Notes: generated from the sequence alone by a model not told the origin. Positions 16,176-26,254 are shown, numbered from the stretch's first letter. The stretch is 64,000 nt of DNA from Gammaproteobacteria bacterium (GCA_026706665.1 JAPOYI010000087.1:1-64000); one strand, 5' to 3'. Numbers and translations are program-made.

Positions 16176-19040
16176 ATGACTACCAAATCCACGAGCTGGC
16201 GACAGCTCTCCATTGCGGCACTGGCCGCGATCGGCATGACGTTCGGCTTGCCGGCGGCGGCACAGGACGATGATGATGATGACGACGACGGCGGCGACCC
16301 GCTTGTCGAAGAGATCATCGTCACCGCCACGTACCGCGACACCCAACTGATGGATACACCGTTGACCATCACGGCGTTGACGGACATAGAGATCGAACAG
16401 CGGGGCGTCGAAGACATCACGGACCTGTTCCTGTCAGTCCCCGGACTGAACTACGGTCAGGCCGCGCCGACCTGGCACTACGTCAACGCGCGCGGCATCG
16501 CCCAGTTCAGGTCTCCGACCGGACCGGTGTCGATGTACATCGACAACACGCCGGTACAGGGCCTGGGCGCACGATCACCGCAGCTTCCGAACTTCGACCT
16601 GGAGCGAATTGAGGTGCTCAAGGGGCCGCAGGGCACGCTCTACGGCCAGGGCAGCATGGCGGCGGCGGTCCGCTACATCACCAAGAAACCGAGTCCGGAA
16701 GGATTCGACTGGGCCCTCTCCGCGAGGGTCGAGAATCCGTACCATTCCGATGACACGGGGCACCGCATCGACGCCATGATCAACATCCCGCTCGGGGAAA
16801 CGATGGCAGCGCGCATCACACCCTACTCCCGGAACAAGCCCGGCATCATCGACAAGTACGGTCCCCGGATTATTCCGGATGTCAATTTCCGCGACGAGTT
16901 CGGATTCCGGGCCCAACTCGCCTGGTATGCGAACGACAAGGTCACGGTCAATTTCACGCACCACTTCGTCGACTCCATGCACGGCGCTCCCGGGACCGCC
17001 CATCACTGCTACGTCGACGGCCGCCCCTCTGCAGGCAATCTCGCCCCCGGCGACTTTGTCGCCCAGATACCGCGCTTTCCCGTAACGGCGGGCCTGGCTG
17101 CGGGCGCCGACTGGATCGACCCGGCAACGAATTGCGAAAGGGGCCAGAACGGCGCGTTGGACGGGAAGACCGCGAGATTCAAGGCGGGACCGGAGCATGT
17201 CTACGTGACGCACATGGCCTCACCGCAATGGAACGACGGCGGGTGGTCGAAGTCGTGGATCTACAACCTCAGCATCGACTGGGAGCTCGATTTCGCGACC
17301 CTGACGTGGTCCTCGGGGATGTACGAGCACCACATCGCCCACTCGGAGGAGCAGAGGGTCGGCGGCCGATTCGGCACCCTTACCCCCGACAAGCTGCACC
17401 AGGACAGATTTCATGCATGGCTTTCCCAGCCCGACAATCACAAGCTGATACTGACCGGCCCGAATGGTCGCAGCTCACGGTTCGCAGAGTGCAGACCGGA
17501 CCCATCCAGATCGGGCCCATTGACGCTTGATCAGAGGATCATGTGCGATTGGTACGGTTACACGGACTGGCACTGGCGGTTGATTGAAGTATGCAAAGCA
17601 GCGATACCGGAGTTCGATTGCGATTCCGGCGTCTTCTGGGGCCGCAGCAGCAGCAGGGCCGGCCTGAATCTCTACGACCGCACGACCCACGAGGTGCGCC
17701 TGGTTTCCAACAACCCGGAAAGCCGGTTGCAGTGGGCCGCAGGCGCCTATCTCGAGACAAACGCGGACGAGGACGATCCGCGCTCCTGGATGTATTGCGG
17801 CGCGGTTGGGCACCAGAACAGGTCCATCTTCGGTGGCGCCGCCTACCCGGATATCACCTGCCAGAATAGCCGGTCCGCGGGCATTACCTACAACCCGGCG
17901 TTGACGCTCGACCAGATACGGGCAATGCACCGGCTCCTGCAGACAACCAGCGCTGGCCGGCCGGGCGCCGCCTCAACGCACCAGCGGGAAGAGTCTGCCA
18001 TCTTCGGCGAGGTGACCTATGCAATCACCGATCAGTTGGAGATCCTGGCCGGCGCCCGCCTCGCCAGGAGCGAGTTCTCCACCTTTGCCGGCCCCAGCGG
18101 CAGGTGGTCCTCGTTCGACGAGATGACGCAACGCGCCGAGACGCAGACCCAGGAAAAGCTGGCGCCGAAGGTCACCCTTACATGGCGGCCCAACGACTCC
18201 ACGATGGTCTACCTCATGCGGGCGAACGCGTTCCGCGCCGGAGGCGTGAACACGCGGCTCGTGTCGCGGCTGGTCGAGTACGAGGAACTGGCGGCGCGGG
18301 GTGTTCCCGGCGCTTCGGAGAACCGTGACGCCGCCCAGGACCTGCTGACGTTCGAAGGCGACGACGTGACCTCCTGGGAGTTGGGAGTCAAGGCGACGGT
18401 CCTGGATGGACGGCTCGACTTCACCCTGGCGGGGTACCAGATGGACATCGAGAACGCGGTGGTGACCACGTCATTCGTGTTCCGCGAACTGGTGGATCCC
18501 GCTTCCCCGGTCGGGGGAGCCCCTCCCTATCCCACAAGCGTCAGTGACAACATCGGCCAGGCCCAGTCCCGCGGCCTCGAATTCGAGGCTCGGGGACAGT
18601 TGACCGATGCGCTAAGCCTGCGGGTGGGCGGCTCGTGGATCCCCGATGCGGAAACCCTGGCGCAGGAAGCCGGTGGCACTATCGCCGGGGCGGGGGTAGC
18701 GATCAACATCGCTCCTGGCAACCGCATTCGCCTGACGCCGGTACTGGCCTATTTTGCCTCGGCGCAGTATGACTTCCAGATTGCCGGCTACGACGGCAGT
18801 CTGCGCGGCGATTACTACTACAGGGGCAAGAAGGTGTTCAGGACCGAAAACAACGAGCGGGAGACGCCAACTTACGGGTTCCTGAATGCGAAGCTCATGT
18901 TTGCCCGCGACAACTACGAGCTCGGCATCTATGTCAACAACGTAATGGATGAGATCGCCCCCTATTCGCTGGGTGACAGCGGATACCACGGCTTCCATCC
19001 GCCGCGGTCGATCGGATTTGAGTACAGGATGAACCGGTAA
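16176..19040 (+). CDS. TonB-dependent outer-membrane receptor 1
   Basis: A 954-residue receptor. The signal sequence ends near LPAAAQ (residue ~31), followed by an acidic Asp-rich stretch and a TonB box-like EEIIVTATYR. The plug domain (roughly residues 45-170) contains SVPGLNYG and the conserved RIEVLKGPQGTLYGQGSMA. The remainder is a 22-strand-type barrel ending SIGFEYRMNR. It imports a large ligand (siderophore, vitamin or glycan/lipid fragment) with TonB energy; the ligand is unknown. The ATG is preceded by AAGGGGGAATGC. It is about 60% similar by eye to the receptor at 27490-30183. The divergent TPR/CRTAC1 operon is a likely functional partner. Confidence 0.92.
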   Translation: MTTKSTSWRQLSIAALAAIGMTFGLPAAAQDDDDDDDDGGDPLVEEIIVTATYRDTQLMDTPLTITALTDIEIEQRGVEDITDLFLSVPGLNYGQAAPTWHYVNARGIAQFRSPTGPVSMYIDNTPVQGLGARSPQLPNFDLERIEVLKGPQGTLYGQGSMAAAVRYITKKPSPEGFDWALSARVENPYHSDDTGHRIDAMINIPLGETMAARITPYSRNKPGIIDKYGPRIIPDVNFRDEFGFRAQLAWYANDKVTVNFTHHFVDSMHGAPGTAHHCYVDGRPSAGNLAPGDFVAQIPRFPVTAGLAAGADWIDPATNCERGQNGALDGKTARFKAGPEHVYVTHMASPQWNDGGWSKSWIYNLSIDWELDFATLTWSSGMYEHHIAHSEEQRVGGRFGTLTPDKLHQDRFHAWLSQPDNHKLILTGPNGRSSRFAECRPDPSRSGPLTLDQRIMCDWYGYTDWHWRLIEVCKAAIPEFDCDSGVFWGRSSSRAGLNLYDRTTHEVRLVSNNPESRLQWAAGAYLETNADEDDPRSWMYCGAVGHQNRSIFGGAAYPDITCQNSRSAGITYNPALTLDQIRAMHRLLQTTSAGRPGAASTHQREESAIFGEVTYAITDQLEILAGARLARSEFSTFAGPSGRWSSFDEMTQRAETQTQEKLAPKVTLTWRPNDSTMVYLMRANAFRAGGVNTRLVSRLVEYEELAARGVPGASENRDAAQDLLTFEGDDVTSWELGVKATVLDGRLDFTLAGYQMDIENAVVTTSFVFRELVDPASPVGGAPPYPTSVSDNIGQAQSRGLEFEARGQLTDALSLRVGGSWIPDAETLAQEAGGTIAGAGVAINIAPGNRIRLTPVLAYFASAQYDFQIAGYDGSLRGDYYYRGKKVFRTENNERETPTYGFLNAKLMFARDNYELGIYVNNVMDEIAPYSLGDSGYHGFHPPRSIGFEYRMNR

Positions 19041-19070
19041 CGGTTAGTCAACTCAAGCTGAGCCTTGGCA

Positions 19071-19103
19071 CAGCCCGCACCGAGAGGTGCGGGCTGTTTT
19101 TTT
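19071..19103 (+). terminator. Rho-independent terminator after TonB receptor 1
   Basis: A perfect 11-bp GC-rich stem (CAGCCCGCACC / GGTGCGGGCTG) with a GAGA loop is followed by seven T. It is placed 30 bp after the receptor stop. Confidence 0.93.
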
Positions 19104-19246
19104 GCGTTTGATTAACACGACTCCCCCGAGACGGCTTCGTCGCACGGAGGTGCAGGCGGTTTTTCGAAGCCACGCGGCGTACCGGCCCCGCGTGCGTGCC
19201 AGACAACGTGCTCGGAGCAGTCAATTCTTCGCGGGTCGGGATTTCG

Positions 19247-20002
19247 TTAGCGCAGGCGCGCCTCCAGCTCGGCTATGCGGGCCTCGGCGGACCGAAGGGC
19301 TGCCGAGGCCTCGTCCCTCGCCGATCTTTCCTCCTCCAGAGCCTCCGCCATATCGGCTCTCGCCGCCCTTTCCTCTGCCAGAGACTTCGCCAGCTCGGCT
19401 CTCGCCGCCCATTCCTCCGCGTGGCTCTTCAAGCACTCCCCGGTCGCGGGGTCGCGAAAGCGCAGCACGCCGCGGTCCGCGCGCAAGTCGAGCCCCAGCA
19501 CGTCGCTCCGAATCGTACGGGCGCCGCCATCCACCAGCGCCGGCAGCGCGCGATACGCGCCCTCCCGCAAGACGAGACCCTGCAGCGGCGGATCGAAGTA
19601 CTCGTCCTTCGGATCGAACAGCCAGTATTCGCGCACGCCCAGTTCCGCATAGAGCGCCCGCTTGCGGCCCAGGTCCTCCTTCCAGGTGTTCTCGGACGCC
19701 ACCTCCAGAACGATGTCCGGTGCCTTGGGCTCCTCCCAGAGCTTGTACACATTGCGTTTGTGGTCCGCCGCCCCGAAGACGACGAAGACATCCGGCGCCA
19801 CGGACTTGCGGGGATTCCCCTCCTCGTAGTAGATCAGCAGGTCGCCCGACACGTAAACGTCCGGCCGATTCCCAAAGCGAATCTTCAGTGCGCCGACAGC
19901 GTCCAGGATCGCTTCCAGTTGCCAGTCGTTCTCAGCCAACGGGAGGCCGTCCGAACTCGGATACAGCGGATCCTCGGCGGGAAGAAAGGGACTCTGTTTC
20001 AT
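19247..20002 (-). CDS. Uma2-family putative endonuclease with C-terminal coiled coil
   Basis: A 251-residue protein. The core (residues ~25-190) shows the Uma2/DUF820 PD-(D/E)XK pattern: YVSGDLLIYYEEGN, SVAPDVFVVFG, then DIVLEVASENTWKED and the YWLFDP segment. The last ~60 residues form Ala/Glu/Arg heptads (AEEWAARAELAKSLAEERAA...) typical of a coiled coil. The family is abundant in cyanobacteria and some proteobacteria, is often linked to mobile DNA, and its true function is uncertain. It is convergent with TonB receptor 1 across the terminator. Confidence 0.85.
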   Translation of the reverse strand: MKQSPFLPAEDPLYPSSDGLPLAENDWQLEAILDAVGALKIRFGNRPDVYVSGDLLIYYEEGNPRKSVAPDVFVVFGAADHKRNVYKLWEEPKAPDIVLEVASENTWKEDLGRKRALYAELGVREYWLFDPKDEYFDPPLQGLVLREGAYRALPALVDGGARTIRSDVLGLDLRADRGVLRFRDPATGECLKSHAEEWAARAELAKSLAEERAARADMAEALEEERSARDEASAALRSAEARIAELEARLR

Positions 20003-20188
20003 CGATACGCCCTCTCGTCGAGTGCGACCGCGCCGTTCGGCGCATCGCCGTCGAAAATATCATGGCCCCGTTTATGCATCCAAACCGCTTCGCTGAGCAT
20101 CAAGAGCGTGAAGGAGATAGGTAGAAACGCGCAATCGGCCATGTCCGCAATCCCTGTAGGATGATCGCCTCGCGCACCATGCCTGTCC

Positions 20189-21322
20189 CTACTGGAGATC
20201 GTTCAGTTCGACAGCCTTGCCCGTCCGGGACGACTCCCAGATGCCATAGATGATCTTCATCGTCTCGATGTTGTCCCGCCCGCTGCTGATCGGTTCTCTG
20301 CCCGTCCGGACGCACTCCTCGAAGTGCAGGATCTCGTTGACGAAGGGTTTGACGGTAGGCAACCCGACACCGGTCGTATCGATGGGTTCGAATGCCGGAT
20401 GAATCCACCGCTCCGCGTCGGCGGGGATGCTTCGATCGATGGGCTGCTTCTCCGTCGGCGCGAACATGATCCTGCCGAAGTGGTGGTGCTCGGGGAGCGT
20501 CTCCGGCGTCGAGTGAATAGTCCCCTCGGTGCCGTACAGCATATATGACCTTGTCGAGGCGGTGACCGGCCTCCCGTCCGACGCGTCCTCGGGGGTCTCG
20601 CCCGGGCCCGCGAACAGGTTGCCGAGCACGCCGTTCTCGAACTCGAGAACCGCGGCGACCAGGTTTTCGGCGTCATTGACCATCCGCGGACCTATGGACC
20701 TGCACTGGGCCGTCAACCGCTTGACGTTGCCGACGTAGAACCGCAGCAGGTCGATATGATGCACCTGGACCGACATCAGGGTGCCGCCACCCTGCCGGCG
20801 GTCGGCGTACCGGTCCTGGCGCGCGCGTCCGATGCGGGGCGGCACGCGCGGTGCGAGCAGGTTCGTTCGAACCGCGAAAATGTCGCCCAGCCTTCCCTCG
20901 TCGATGAAGCGTTTCACCGCGAACGCCTCGGGGGAATATCTCAGGTCCTGCGCGATCATCAGGGTCACGCCCGCCTTGTCCGCGGCGGCAACCATCTCCT
21001 GGCACTCCTGCAGGTTGGTCGCCATCGGCTTTTCGACGATGACATGTTTGCCGGCTTCAGCGCAGGCAACTGTCAGGGGTGCGTGCGCGGGGTGAAAGGT
21101 GCAGTTGTCTACCGCATCGATGTCTCCCTCGCGCAACATCTTGTCGATATCCGTGTAGACGGTGTCGATTCCCGCCTTTTCGGCTAGTGCGTTGGCGCGA
21201 TCCTCAATGAGGTCGCAAACCGCGGTGAGCTGCACACGATCGGGGTGTTCCAGGTAGGCGGGCAGGTGTGAGTTGGTGATGCCTCCGGCCCCCAATATGC
21301 CGACTTTGAGCGGTCTGGCCAT
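20189..21322 (-). CDS. Gfo/Idh/MocA-family oxidoreductase
   Basis: A 377-residue NAD(P)-dependent oxidoreductase. The N-terminal Rossmann fold has GILGAGGITNSHLPAY (residues 8-23), and the family EKP motif appears as VEKPMATN around residue 95. The C-terminal half is the alpha/beta Gfo/Idh/MocA domain. Such enzymes act on sugars, inositols or their derivatives. A strong GGAGGGAAGC ribosome site precedes the ATG at 21322. The gene is divergent from the TPR-CRTAC1 fusion. The substrate cannot be identified. Confidence 0.88.
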   Translation of the reverse strand: MARPLKVGILGAGGITNSHLPAYLEHPDRVQLTAVCDLIEDRANALAEKAGIDTVYTDIDKMLREGDIDAVDNCTFHPAHAPLTVACAEAGKHVIVEKPMATNLQECQEMVAAADKAGVTLMIAQDLRYSPEAFAVKRFIDEGRLGDIFAVRTNLLAPRVPPRIGRARQDRYADRRQGGGTLMSVQVHHIDLLRFYVGNVKRLTAQCRSIGPRMVNDAENLVAAVLEFENGVLGNLFAGPGETPEDASDGRPVTASTRSYMLYGTEGTIHSTPETLPEHHHFGRIMFAPTEKQPIDRSIPADAERWIHPAFEPIDTTGVGLPTVKPFVNEILHFEECVRTGREPISSGRDNIETMKIIYGIWESSRTGKAVELNDLQ

Positions 21323-21489
21323 GCTTCCCTCCTATCCCCTTCGGGCGCTTCCCTGTTTGTCGGATCGAAGAATAACCGATGAGGTCGAGCCACCTGCCGA
21401 CACCCGGACAATAGCCACACATCGGAGGCGATGACGCCCGCGGGATTGGTGCTACCCTAGCTGCCCCGGCAACGGCCACGGAGGCGCAG

Positions 21490-24201
21490 ATGTGGCGGTT
21501 CGTCCTTCTTTTTCTGATCACGGCGCCCGCGTCTGGTCAGAACGCGGACATGACATTTTCTGAGGCCTACGCGCAGTACCAGGCCCACGCGCAGGCCGGC
21601 AACCGCGACGAAGCGCTGCCCTACGCCAGACTCGCCTACGAACTTGGCCAGAAGGCCTACGGTCCCGACCATCGAAACACGGCCAGCCTGACCTACATCT
21701 ACGGATACGCGCTGCTCGAAACCGGGCACTATGCCGAGGCGGCCGAAATCCTCGATATTGCTTACGGGCGTTACGAAAAGGTCTACGGCAGGAATGCCCC
21801 GGAACTGATTGAACCGCTCATGATGCAGGGCCACGCGTCGGCAGCACCCAACGCACGGCCGAAACTGCGGTTCTATGACAGGGCAATCAGGCTCGCCAGG
21901 GCAGAACGTGACCGCGCGCTCCTGGCAACCCTGAACTACGACGCCGGCGTGCGGCTGACAGAACAGGCGAAGTCGCTGGAAGGGCACAGGTACCTCAAGG
22001 CGGCGTATGACATCTACACCGCCGAACTCGGATCGGACCACGCGCAGACACTCGGCGCCGCCTTTTTCCTTGCAAAGGTCGAGATGGGCCGGCTCCGCAA
22101 CGACACCGCCAAGGAACTTTTCCTGCAGGTAATCGACGGCCTTCCCCCGCACCACGGCTTCGCGATCACCTCGCACGCGTTGCTCGTGCAACTGTACATG
22201 CAGGAAGGGGACGCCGAAGGAATCGGCAGGCATTGCAAGGCGGTGGGCCCCCTGCCAAACCTGAAAAACATATGCGGGCCATACGCCCGGACGACCGCGC
22301 CGGAACCCGCCGCCAGGAGAGTCACGCAGGTCGGCCAGCCCCGCACGGTTTTCGACCCCCCGGAACTGGACGAACACCGCGAACGACAGCTAAAGGCCGT
22401 GGCCGACTTCAAGGTCTTCCATGGGTTCCGATTCACCGACAGGCAACCGGAGAGCGGCATTACCTTTCGCCACCGCAGCGTTGCGGACACGGCCAGGACC
22501 TACAAGGCGGTGCACTACGATCACGGCAACGGCATCTCGGTCGCCGACGTCGACAACGACGGCAGGACGGATGTCCTGTTCCTCACCCAGGCCGGCGGAA
22601 ACGAGTTGTGGCGAAACGTCGGCGGCGGCAGGTTCGAAGACATCACCGCCAGGGCGGGCGTGGCCATGACCGACCGGGTTTCCGTCGCCGCCTCGTTCGC
22701 GGACATCGACAACGACGGCGACGCAGACCTCTACGTCACGGCCGTTCGCACGGGAAACCGCCTGTTCGAGAACCTCGGCAACGGGGCCTTCCGGGACATC
22801 ACCGAGGCATCCGGCACGGGCCACAGGGGCCACTCCTCCGGTGCGGTGTTCTTCGACTATGACAACGACGGACTGCTGGACCTGTTCCTCACCAACGTGG
22901 GCCAGTACACGTCAGAGAAGTTGCGGCAGGCATCTCATGACGGCGTCGACTACCAGTTCCACGACGGGTTCCCCGACGCGTTCGCCGGCCACCTGAAGCC
23001 CGAAAGGTCTGAACAGAGCATCCTGTATCGCAACGAGGGCGGCAATCGTTTCAATGACGTCTCCGGGCTAACCGGCCTGCAGGACATGGGCTGGGCCGGG
23101 GACGCCGCCGCCGGGGACATCAACGGGGACGGTTGGCCGGACCTGTACGTGCTCAACATGCAGGGAGATGACCAGTACTACCAGAACGAGGAAGGCAAAC
23201 GTTTCGTCAATATGGGCCGGCAAGTCTTCCCCCAGACGTCGTGGGGCGCGATGGGGATCAAGATATTCGACTGGAACAACGACGGGCTCATGGACATCTA
23301 CATAACGGACATGCATTCCGACATGGGCGAGAACATCGGGGTCGCGCGGGAAAAGGACAAGTCCGAGATCAGCGCCGCCGCCAAGGTCGTCCGGGGTGGT
23401 TTCGGCACCGGGGACGAATCGGAGGATGACCTGAGACATGACACGAGCATTTACGGGAACTCCTTCTTCGAACAGCAGAGCCCGGGCGTCTACAGGGAGA
23501 TCTCCGACCGGATCGGCGCCGAAAACTACTGGCCCTGGGGATTGAGCACCGGCGACATCAATGCCGATGGCTTCCAGGACGTATTCATCGCCTCCAGCAT
23601 GAACTTCCCCTTCCGCTACGGCGTGAACTCGGTCCTCCTGAACGAAAACGGCGAGAGATTCCGCGACGCCGAGTTCATCGTCGGCGTGGAGCCGCGGCGA
23701 GACGGTCAGTCGGCGGTGCGCTGGTTCACCCTTGATTGCGACGACGAGACCGATGCCGAGTACTGGGCCTGCGAAGGCCGGAGCGGGCTGGTGGAGGTCT
23801 GGGGCGCAATGGGCACGCGGGCCTCCGCCATATTCGACCTGGATAACGACGGGGACCTGGACATCGTCACCAACGAGTTCGGCGCCGAGCCCATGGTCCT
23901 GGTCAATGACCTGATATCGGTGGCCCCCAGCATCCGCTATCTGAAGATCCGCCTGAAGGGCACCACGTCAAACCGATTCGGCATCGGCGCAAGGGTGGAA
24001 CTCACGACCGATACCGGTACCTACGTGCAGGTCATGGACGGCAAGTCCGGCTACCTGTCGCAGAGCAGCATGCCGCTCTATTTCGGCCTGGGGGATGCCA
24101 GCAGGATCGAGGAAATCCGGGTCTTGTGGCCTTCCGGCAAAGTCCAGGTCCTATCCGAACCAGCCGATATGAATGCCATTCTGGAAATCGCGGAGCCGTA
24201 G
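21490..24201 (+). CDS. TPR-CRTAC1/UnbV fusion protein
   Basis: A 903-residue secreted protein with signal peptide MWRFVLLFLITAPASGQ. Residues ~20-260 contain TPR-like helical pairs (LAYELGQKAYGPDHRNTASL; GYALLETGHYAEAAEI). Residues ~310-800 hold FG-GAP/VCBS blades with calcium loops (DVDNDGRTD, DIDNDGDAD, DYDNDGLLD, DINGDGWPD, DWNNDGLMD, DINADGFQD, DLDNDGDLD). The end is an ASPIC/UnbV domain (NRFGIGARVELTT ... LYFGLGDASRIEEIRVLWPSG). It unites in one chain the two functions encoded separately at 12773-15903. Probably periplasmic or outer-membrane associated; biochemical function unknown. Confidence 0.9.
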   Translation: MWRFVLLFLITAPASGQNADMTFSEAYAQYQAHAQAGNRDEALPYARLAYELGQKAYGPDHRNTASLTYIYGYALLETGHYAEAAEILDIAYGRYEKVYGRNAPELIEPLMMQGHASAAPNARPKLRFYDRAIRLARAERDRALLATLNYDAGVRLTEQAKSLEGHRYLKAAYDIYTAELGSDHAQTLGAAFFLAKVEMGRLRNDTAKELFLQVIDGLPPHHGFAITSHALLVQLYMQEGDAEGIGRHCKAVGPLPNLKNICGPYARTTAPEPAARRVTQVGQPRTVFDPPELDEHRERQLKAVADFKVFHGFRFTDRQPESGITFRHRSVADTARTYKAVHYDHGNGISVADVDNDGRTDVLFLTQAGGNELWRNVGGGRFEDITARAGVAMTDRVSVAASFADIDNDGDADLYVTAVRTGNRLFENLGNGAFRDITEASGTGHRGHSSGAVFFDYDNDGLLDLFLTNVGQYTSEKLRQASHDGVDYQFHDGFPDAFAGHLKPERSEQSILYRNEGGNRFNDVSGLTGLQDMGWAGDAAAGDINGDGWPDLYVLNMQGDDQYYQNEEGKRFVNMGRQVFPQTSWGAMGIKIFDWNNDGLMDIYITDMHSDMGENIGVAREKDKSEISAAAKVVRGGFGTGDESEDDLRHDTSIYGNSFFEQQSPGVYREISDRIGAENYWPWGLSTGDINADGFQDVFIASSMNFPFRYGVNSVLLNENGERFRDAEFIVGVEPRRDGQSAVRWFTLDCDDETDAEYWACEGRSGLVEVWGAMGTRASAIFDLDNDGDLDIVTNEFGAEPMVLVNDLISVAPSIRYLKIRLKGTTSNRFGIGARVELTTDTGTYVQVMDGKSGYLSQSSMPLYFGLGDASRIEEIRVLWPSGKVQVLSEPADMNAILEIAEP

Positions 24202-24296
24202 CGTCCCGGAGCGGCGGCACCCCTTCCAGTCCATTCAGGTACCGCAGGTGTGGGCAAACAGCGGGACGCCGCCGAACCCTGCCCGACAACTGGCCA

Positions 24297-24326
24297 TTGA
24301 ATATGACCAACTAACTGATCTAGTAT
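24297..24326 (+). promoter_or_regulatory. Putative promoter of the Phd/VapC operon
   Basis: TTGAAT (24297-24302), an 18-bp spacer, then TAGTAT (24321-24326), seven bases ahead of the antitoxin ATG. The close spacing suggests a leaderless or very short-leader transcript. Confidence 0.45.
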
Positions 24327-24332
24327 CGGGAC

Positions 24333-24572
24333 ATGATCAGAATCAATATAGCCGAAGCCAAGGCACACCTTTCGGAATACCTGAACCGAGTGGAAAACGG
24401 CGAGTCCGTCACGCTCTGCCGACGCAATGTGCCCATCGCCGAGATCCGACCCCTGCCCCACCCGCAGCGCGAAGAGCGGCCCGTCGGAATCGACCGGGGC
24501 ATGGCCGTGCCGGCGAGTTTCTTTGATCCGCTGCCAGACAAGTTGCTCGATGCGTTCGAAGGCGGCAAGTGA
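24333..24572 (+). CDS. Phd/YefM-family antitoxin
   Basis: A 79-residue antitoxin. The N-terminal DNA-binding half reads MIRINIAEAKAHLSEYLNRV...GESVTLCRRNVPIAEI, the classic Phd/YefM fold. The C-terminal tail would wrap the toxin. Its stop overlaps the start of the PIN toxin gene (GTGA). It probably represses its own promoter. Confidence 0.9.
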   Translation: MIRINIAEAKAHLSEYLNRVENGESVTLCRRNVPIAEIRPLPHPQREERPVGIDRGMAVPASFFDPLPDKLLDAFEGGK

Positions 24573-24955
24573 GGCTGCTGCTCGACACCTGCACCTTCCT
24601 TTGGCTTGCCGCCGACGACGCCAGCCTGACGGCAACGGCACGGGACAGTTGCCGCCATCCCGGCAACGACGTGTATCTGAGCGCATTGTCCGCCTGGGAG
24701 ATCGCGATCAAGCATCGGCTGGGTCGCCTGCCCCTGCCCGAGCCTCCGAATCGATACGTGGCCAGCCGGCGGCGATGGCTCGAGATTCAGCCGCTCGCCT
24801 TCGATGAGCAGGCCGCCGCGCACGATCCGCTGCTGCCAGCCCACCACCGGGATCCGTTCGATCGCGGCCTCGTCTCCCAGGCAATCCTGAACGGGCTGAC
24901 CATCGTCACGCCCGACCCTTCCATCGCCCAATACCCGGCGCCCGTCTTGTGGTGA
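24569..24955 (+). CDS. vapC: VapC-type PIN-domain toxin
   Basis: A 128-residue PIN ribonuclease. The acidic active site is recognisable: Asp6 in LLLDTCTFLW, Glu in SALSAWEIAIK (~residue 45), and the C-terminal DPFDRGLVSQA with following Asp (VTPDPS). It starts with GTG overlapping the antitoxin stop by four bases. It would cleave RNA unless bound by the upstream antitoxin. Confidence 0.9.
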   Translation: MRLLLDTCTFLWLAADDASLTATARDSCRHPGNDVYLSALSAWEIAIKHRLGRLPLPEPPNRYVASRRRWLEIQPLAFDEQAAAHDPLLPAHHRDPFDRGLVSQAILNGLTIVTPDPSIAQYPAPVLW

Positions 24956-25076
24956 GTTTCAGGCCGGGCCCTGGCCGTTCGCTCGAAGCGCCACCAATGC
25001 TGGTGCCGTGCTGACAGGAAAGAACCTGGCGCAGGTCAAGGCGACGCAGAACACCGTTACCGGAACGGATCGTGAA

Positions 25077-26249
25077 TCAATCGTCCGTGCGAAGCGCGAA
25101 CGGCCGGTAACCTACTTCCGAATACTCAGGCGCCGTCGGCACGAAATCCACATCGAATAGCGGGTCGGGCGCATTCAGGGTGTTGCGCGCCGCGTCGATG
25201 CTGTCCTGCACGTCGTCCAGGTCGCCGTTGACAAAATTGCCCGCGACGCCATCCGAATTCACGATGTCCAACTCGTAGCGGGCGCCCTTCGCAATTCCGC
25301 CGGGCAGATTGTTCTTCCAGAAGATGTTGTTTCGGTACGCGCTCCCTTCGGCCCGATCATCGACCCCCGCCCAGTTGCCGGTGAACGTGCTGTTGGTGAC
25401 GATCGCCTTCGCCGTTTCGAAAACGGTCAGCGCACCCGAGCCGTGCTTTCCGTTGTAGGGCTCCGCCCCGCTGATCCAGTCCGTCCCGACGTTGGCGACG
25501 TTGCCGACGAACAGGCAGTTCCGGATCTCGGCGTGACCCAAGGGCAGTACGTCGATGGCCGCACCCGTGATCTCCGCGCGATTGTTGCGCATGACGCAGT
25601 TCTCGATGAGGACCGGCGTTCTGCTGAGCGGGTGCGGCCCGTGTTCGATGGATATCCCGCCCGCGCACGGGTTCGCGTAGTTGTCGTACACCTCGACGTT
25701 ACGGATGGTCGGATAGGAACGGCCGAATATCTTGATGGCTCCGCCGTCCCTGTAGAAGAAGAGCGATCTCCGCAGTTCCGCGCTCGACTCGATGTTGGGC
25801 CCGCCGTAGGTCAGGAAGCCGTTGGCACCGGTGATCCTGAAGCCGTCGAATACCGTCTCGCGGCTGACGCCGTCGCCGAAGTAGACGACGTGATTGACCA
25901 CCGCCGGATAGCCGGCGTCGGCCGGGTTCGCAATGTCCGGGTTGGCAGCGGTCAGAATGACCTCCCCTTCGGCCAGCAGCCGAATGCCGTCGTGCCGACG
26001 GTTGAACCAGATCAGCGCCTGCCTGGCGCTGTCGGGCCGGTAGGTTCCCGTATGTACCGTGATGGCCTTGTAGTCGGGGTTATTCGCGGCGGCGTCAAGG
26101 GCGGCCTGGATGTCGCCCCCGGGATAGACGTGATATCGGTTGGTTTCGTCGTCGAAGACCACTCGGTGCGTATCGGGTTCCGCCGCTGGAACGGTCTGCG
26201 ACAGGGCCAGCAAAGCCGAGGCGAAAGCTGCCCATGGCCTGGCAGGCAC
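25077..26249 (-). CDS. Secreted parallel beta-helix protein
   Basis: A protein of about 390 residues from GTG 26249. The long open frame continues further upstream, but only through the neighbouring gene in another frame. The signal sequence is PWAAFASALLALSQTVPAAE. The body has right-handed beta-helix coils (ITVHTGTYRPDSARQALIWF; PTIRNVEVYDNYANPCAGGI; LIENCVMRNNRAEITGAAID; EIRNCLFVGNVANVGTDWIS; IVTNSTFTGNWAGVDD). Such folds bind or cut polysaccharide, but no catalytic residues can be assigned. It lies 5 bp downstream of the coiled-coil protein gene, so probably one operon. Confidence 0.75.
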   Translation of the reverse strand: MPARPWAAFASALLALSQTVPAAEPDTHRVVFDDETNRYHVYPGGDIQAALDAAANNPDYKAITVHTGTYRPDSARQALIWFNRRHDGIRLLAEGEVILTAANPDIANPADAGYPAVVNHVVYFGDGVSRETVFDGFRITGANGFLTYGGPNIESSAELRRSLFFYRDGGAIKIFGRSYPTIRNVEVYDNYANPCAGGISIEHGPHPLSRTPVLIENCVMRNNRAEITGAAIDVLPLGHAEIRNCLFVGNVANVGTDWISGAEPYNGKHGSGALTVFETAKAIVTNSTFTGNWAGVDDRAEGSAYRNNIFWKNNLPGGIAKGARYELDIVNSDGVAGNFVNGDLDDVQDSIDAARNTLNAPDPLFDVDFVPTAPEYSEVGYRPFALRTDD

Positions 26250-26254
26250 GGTGT

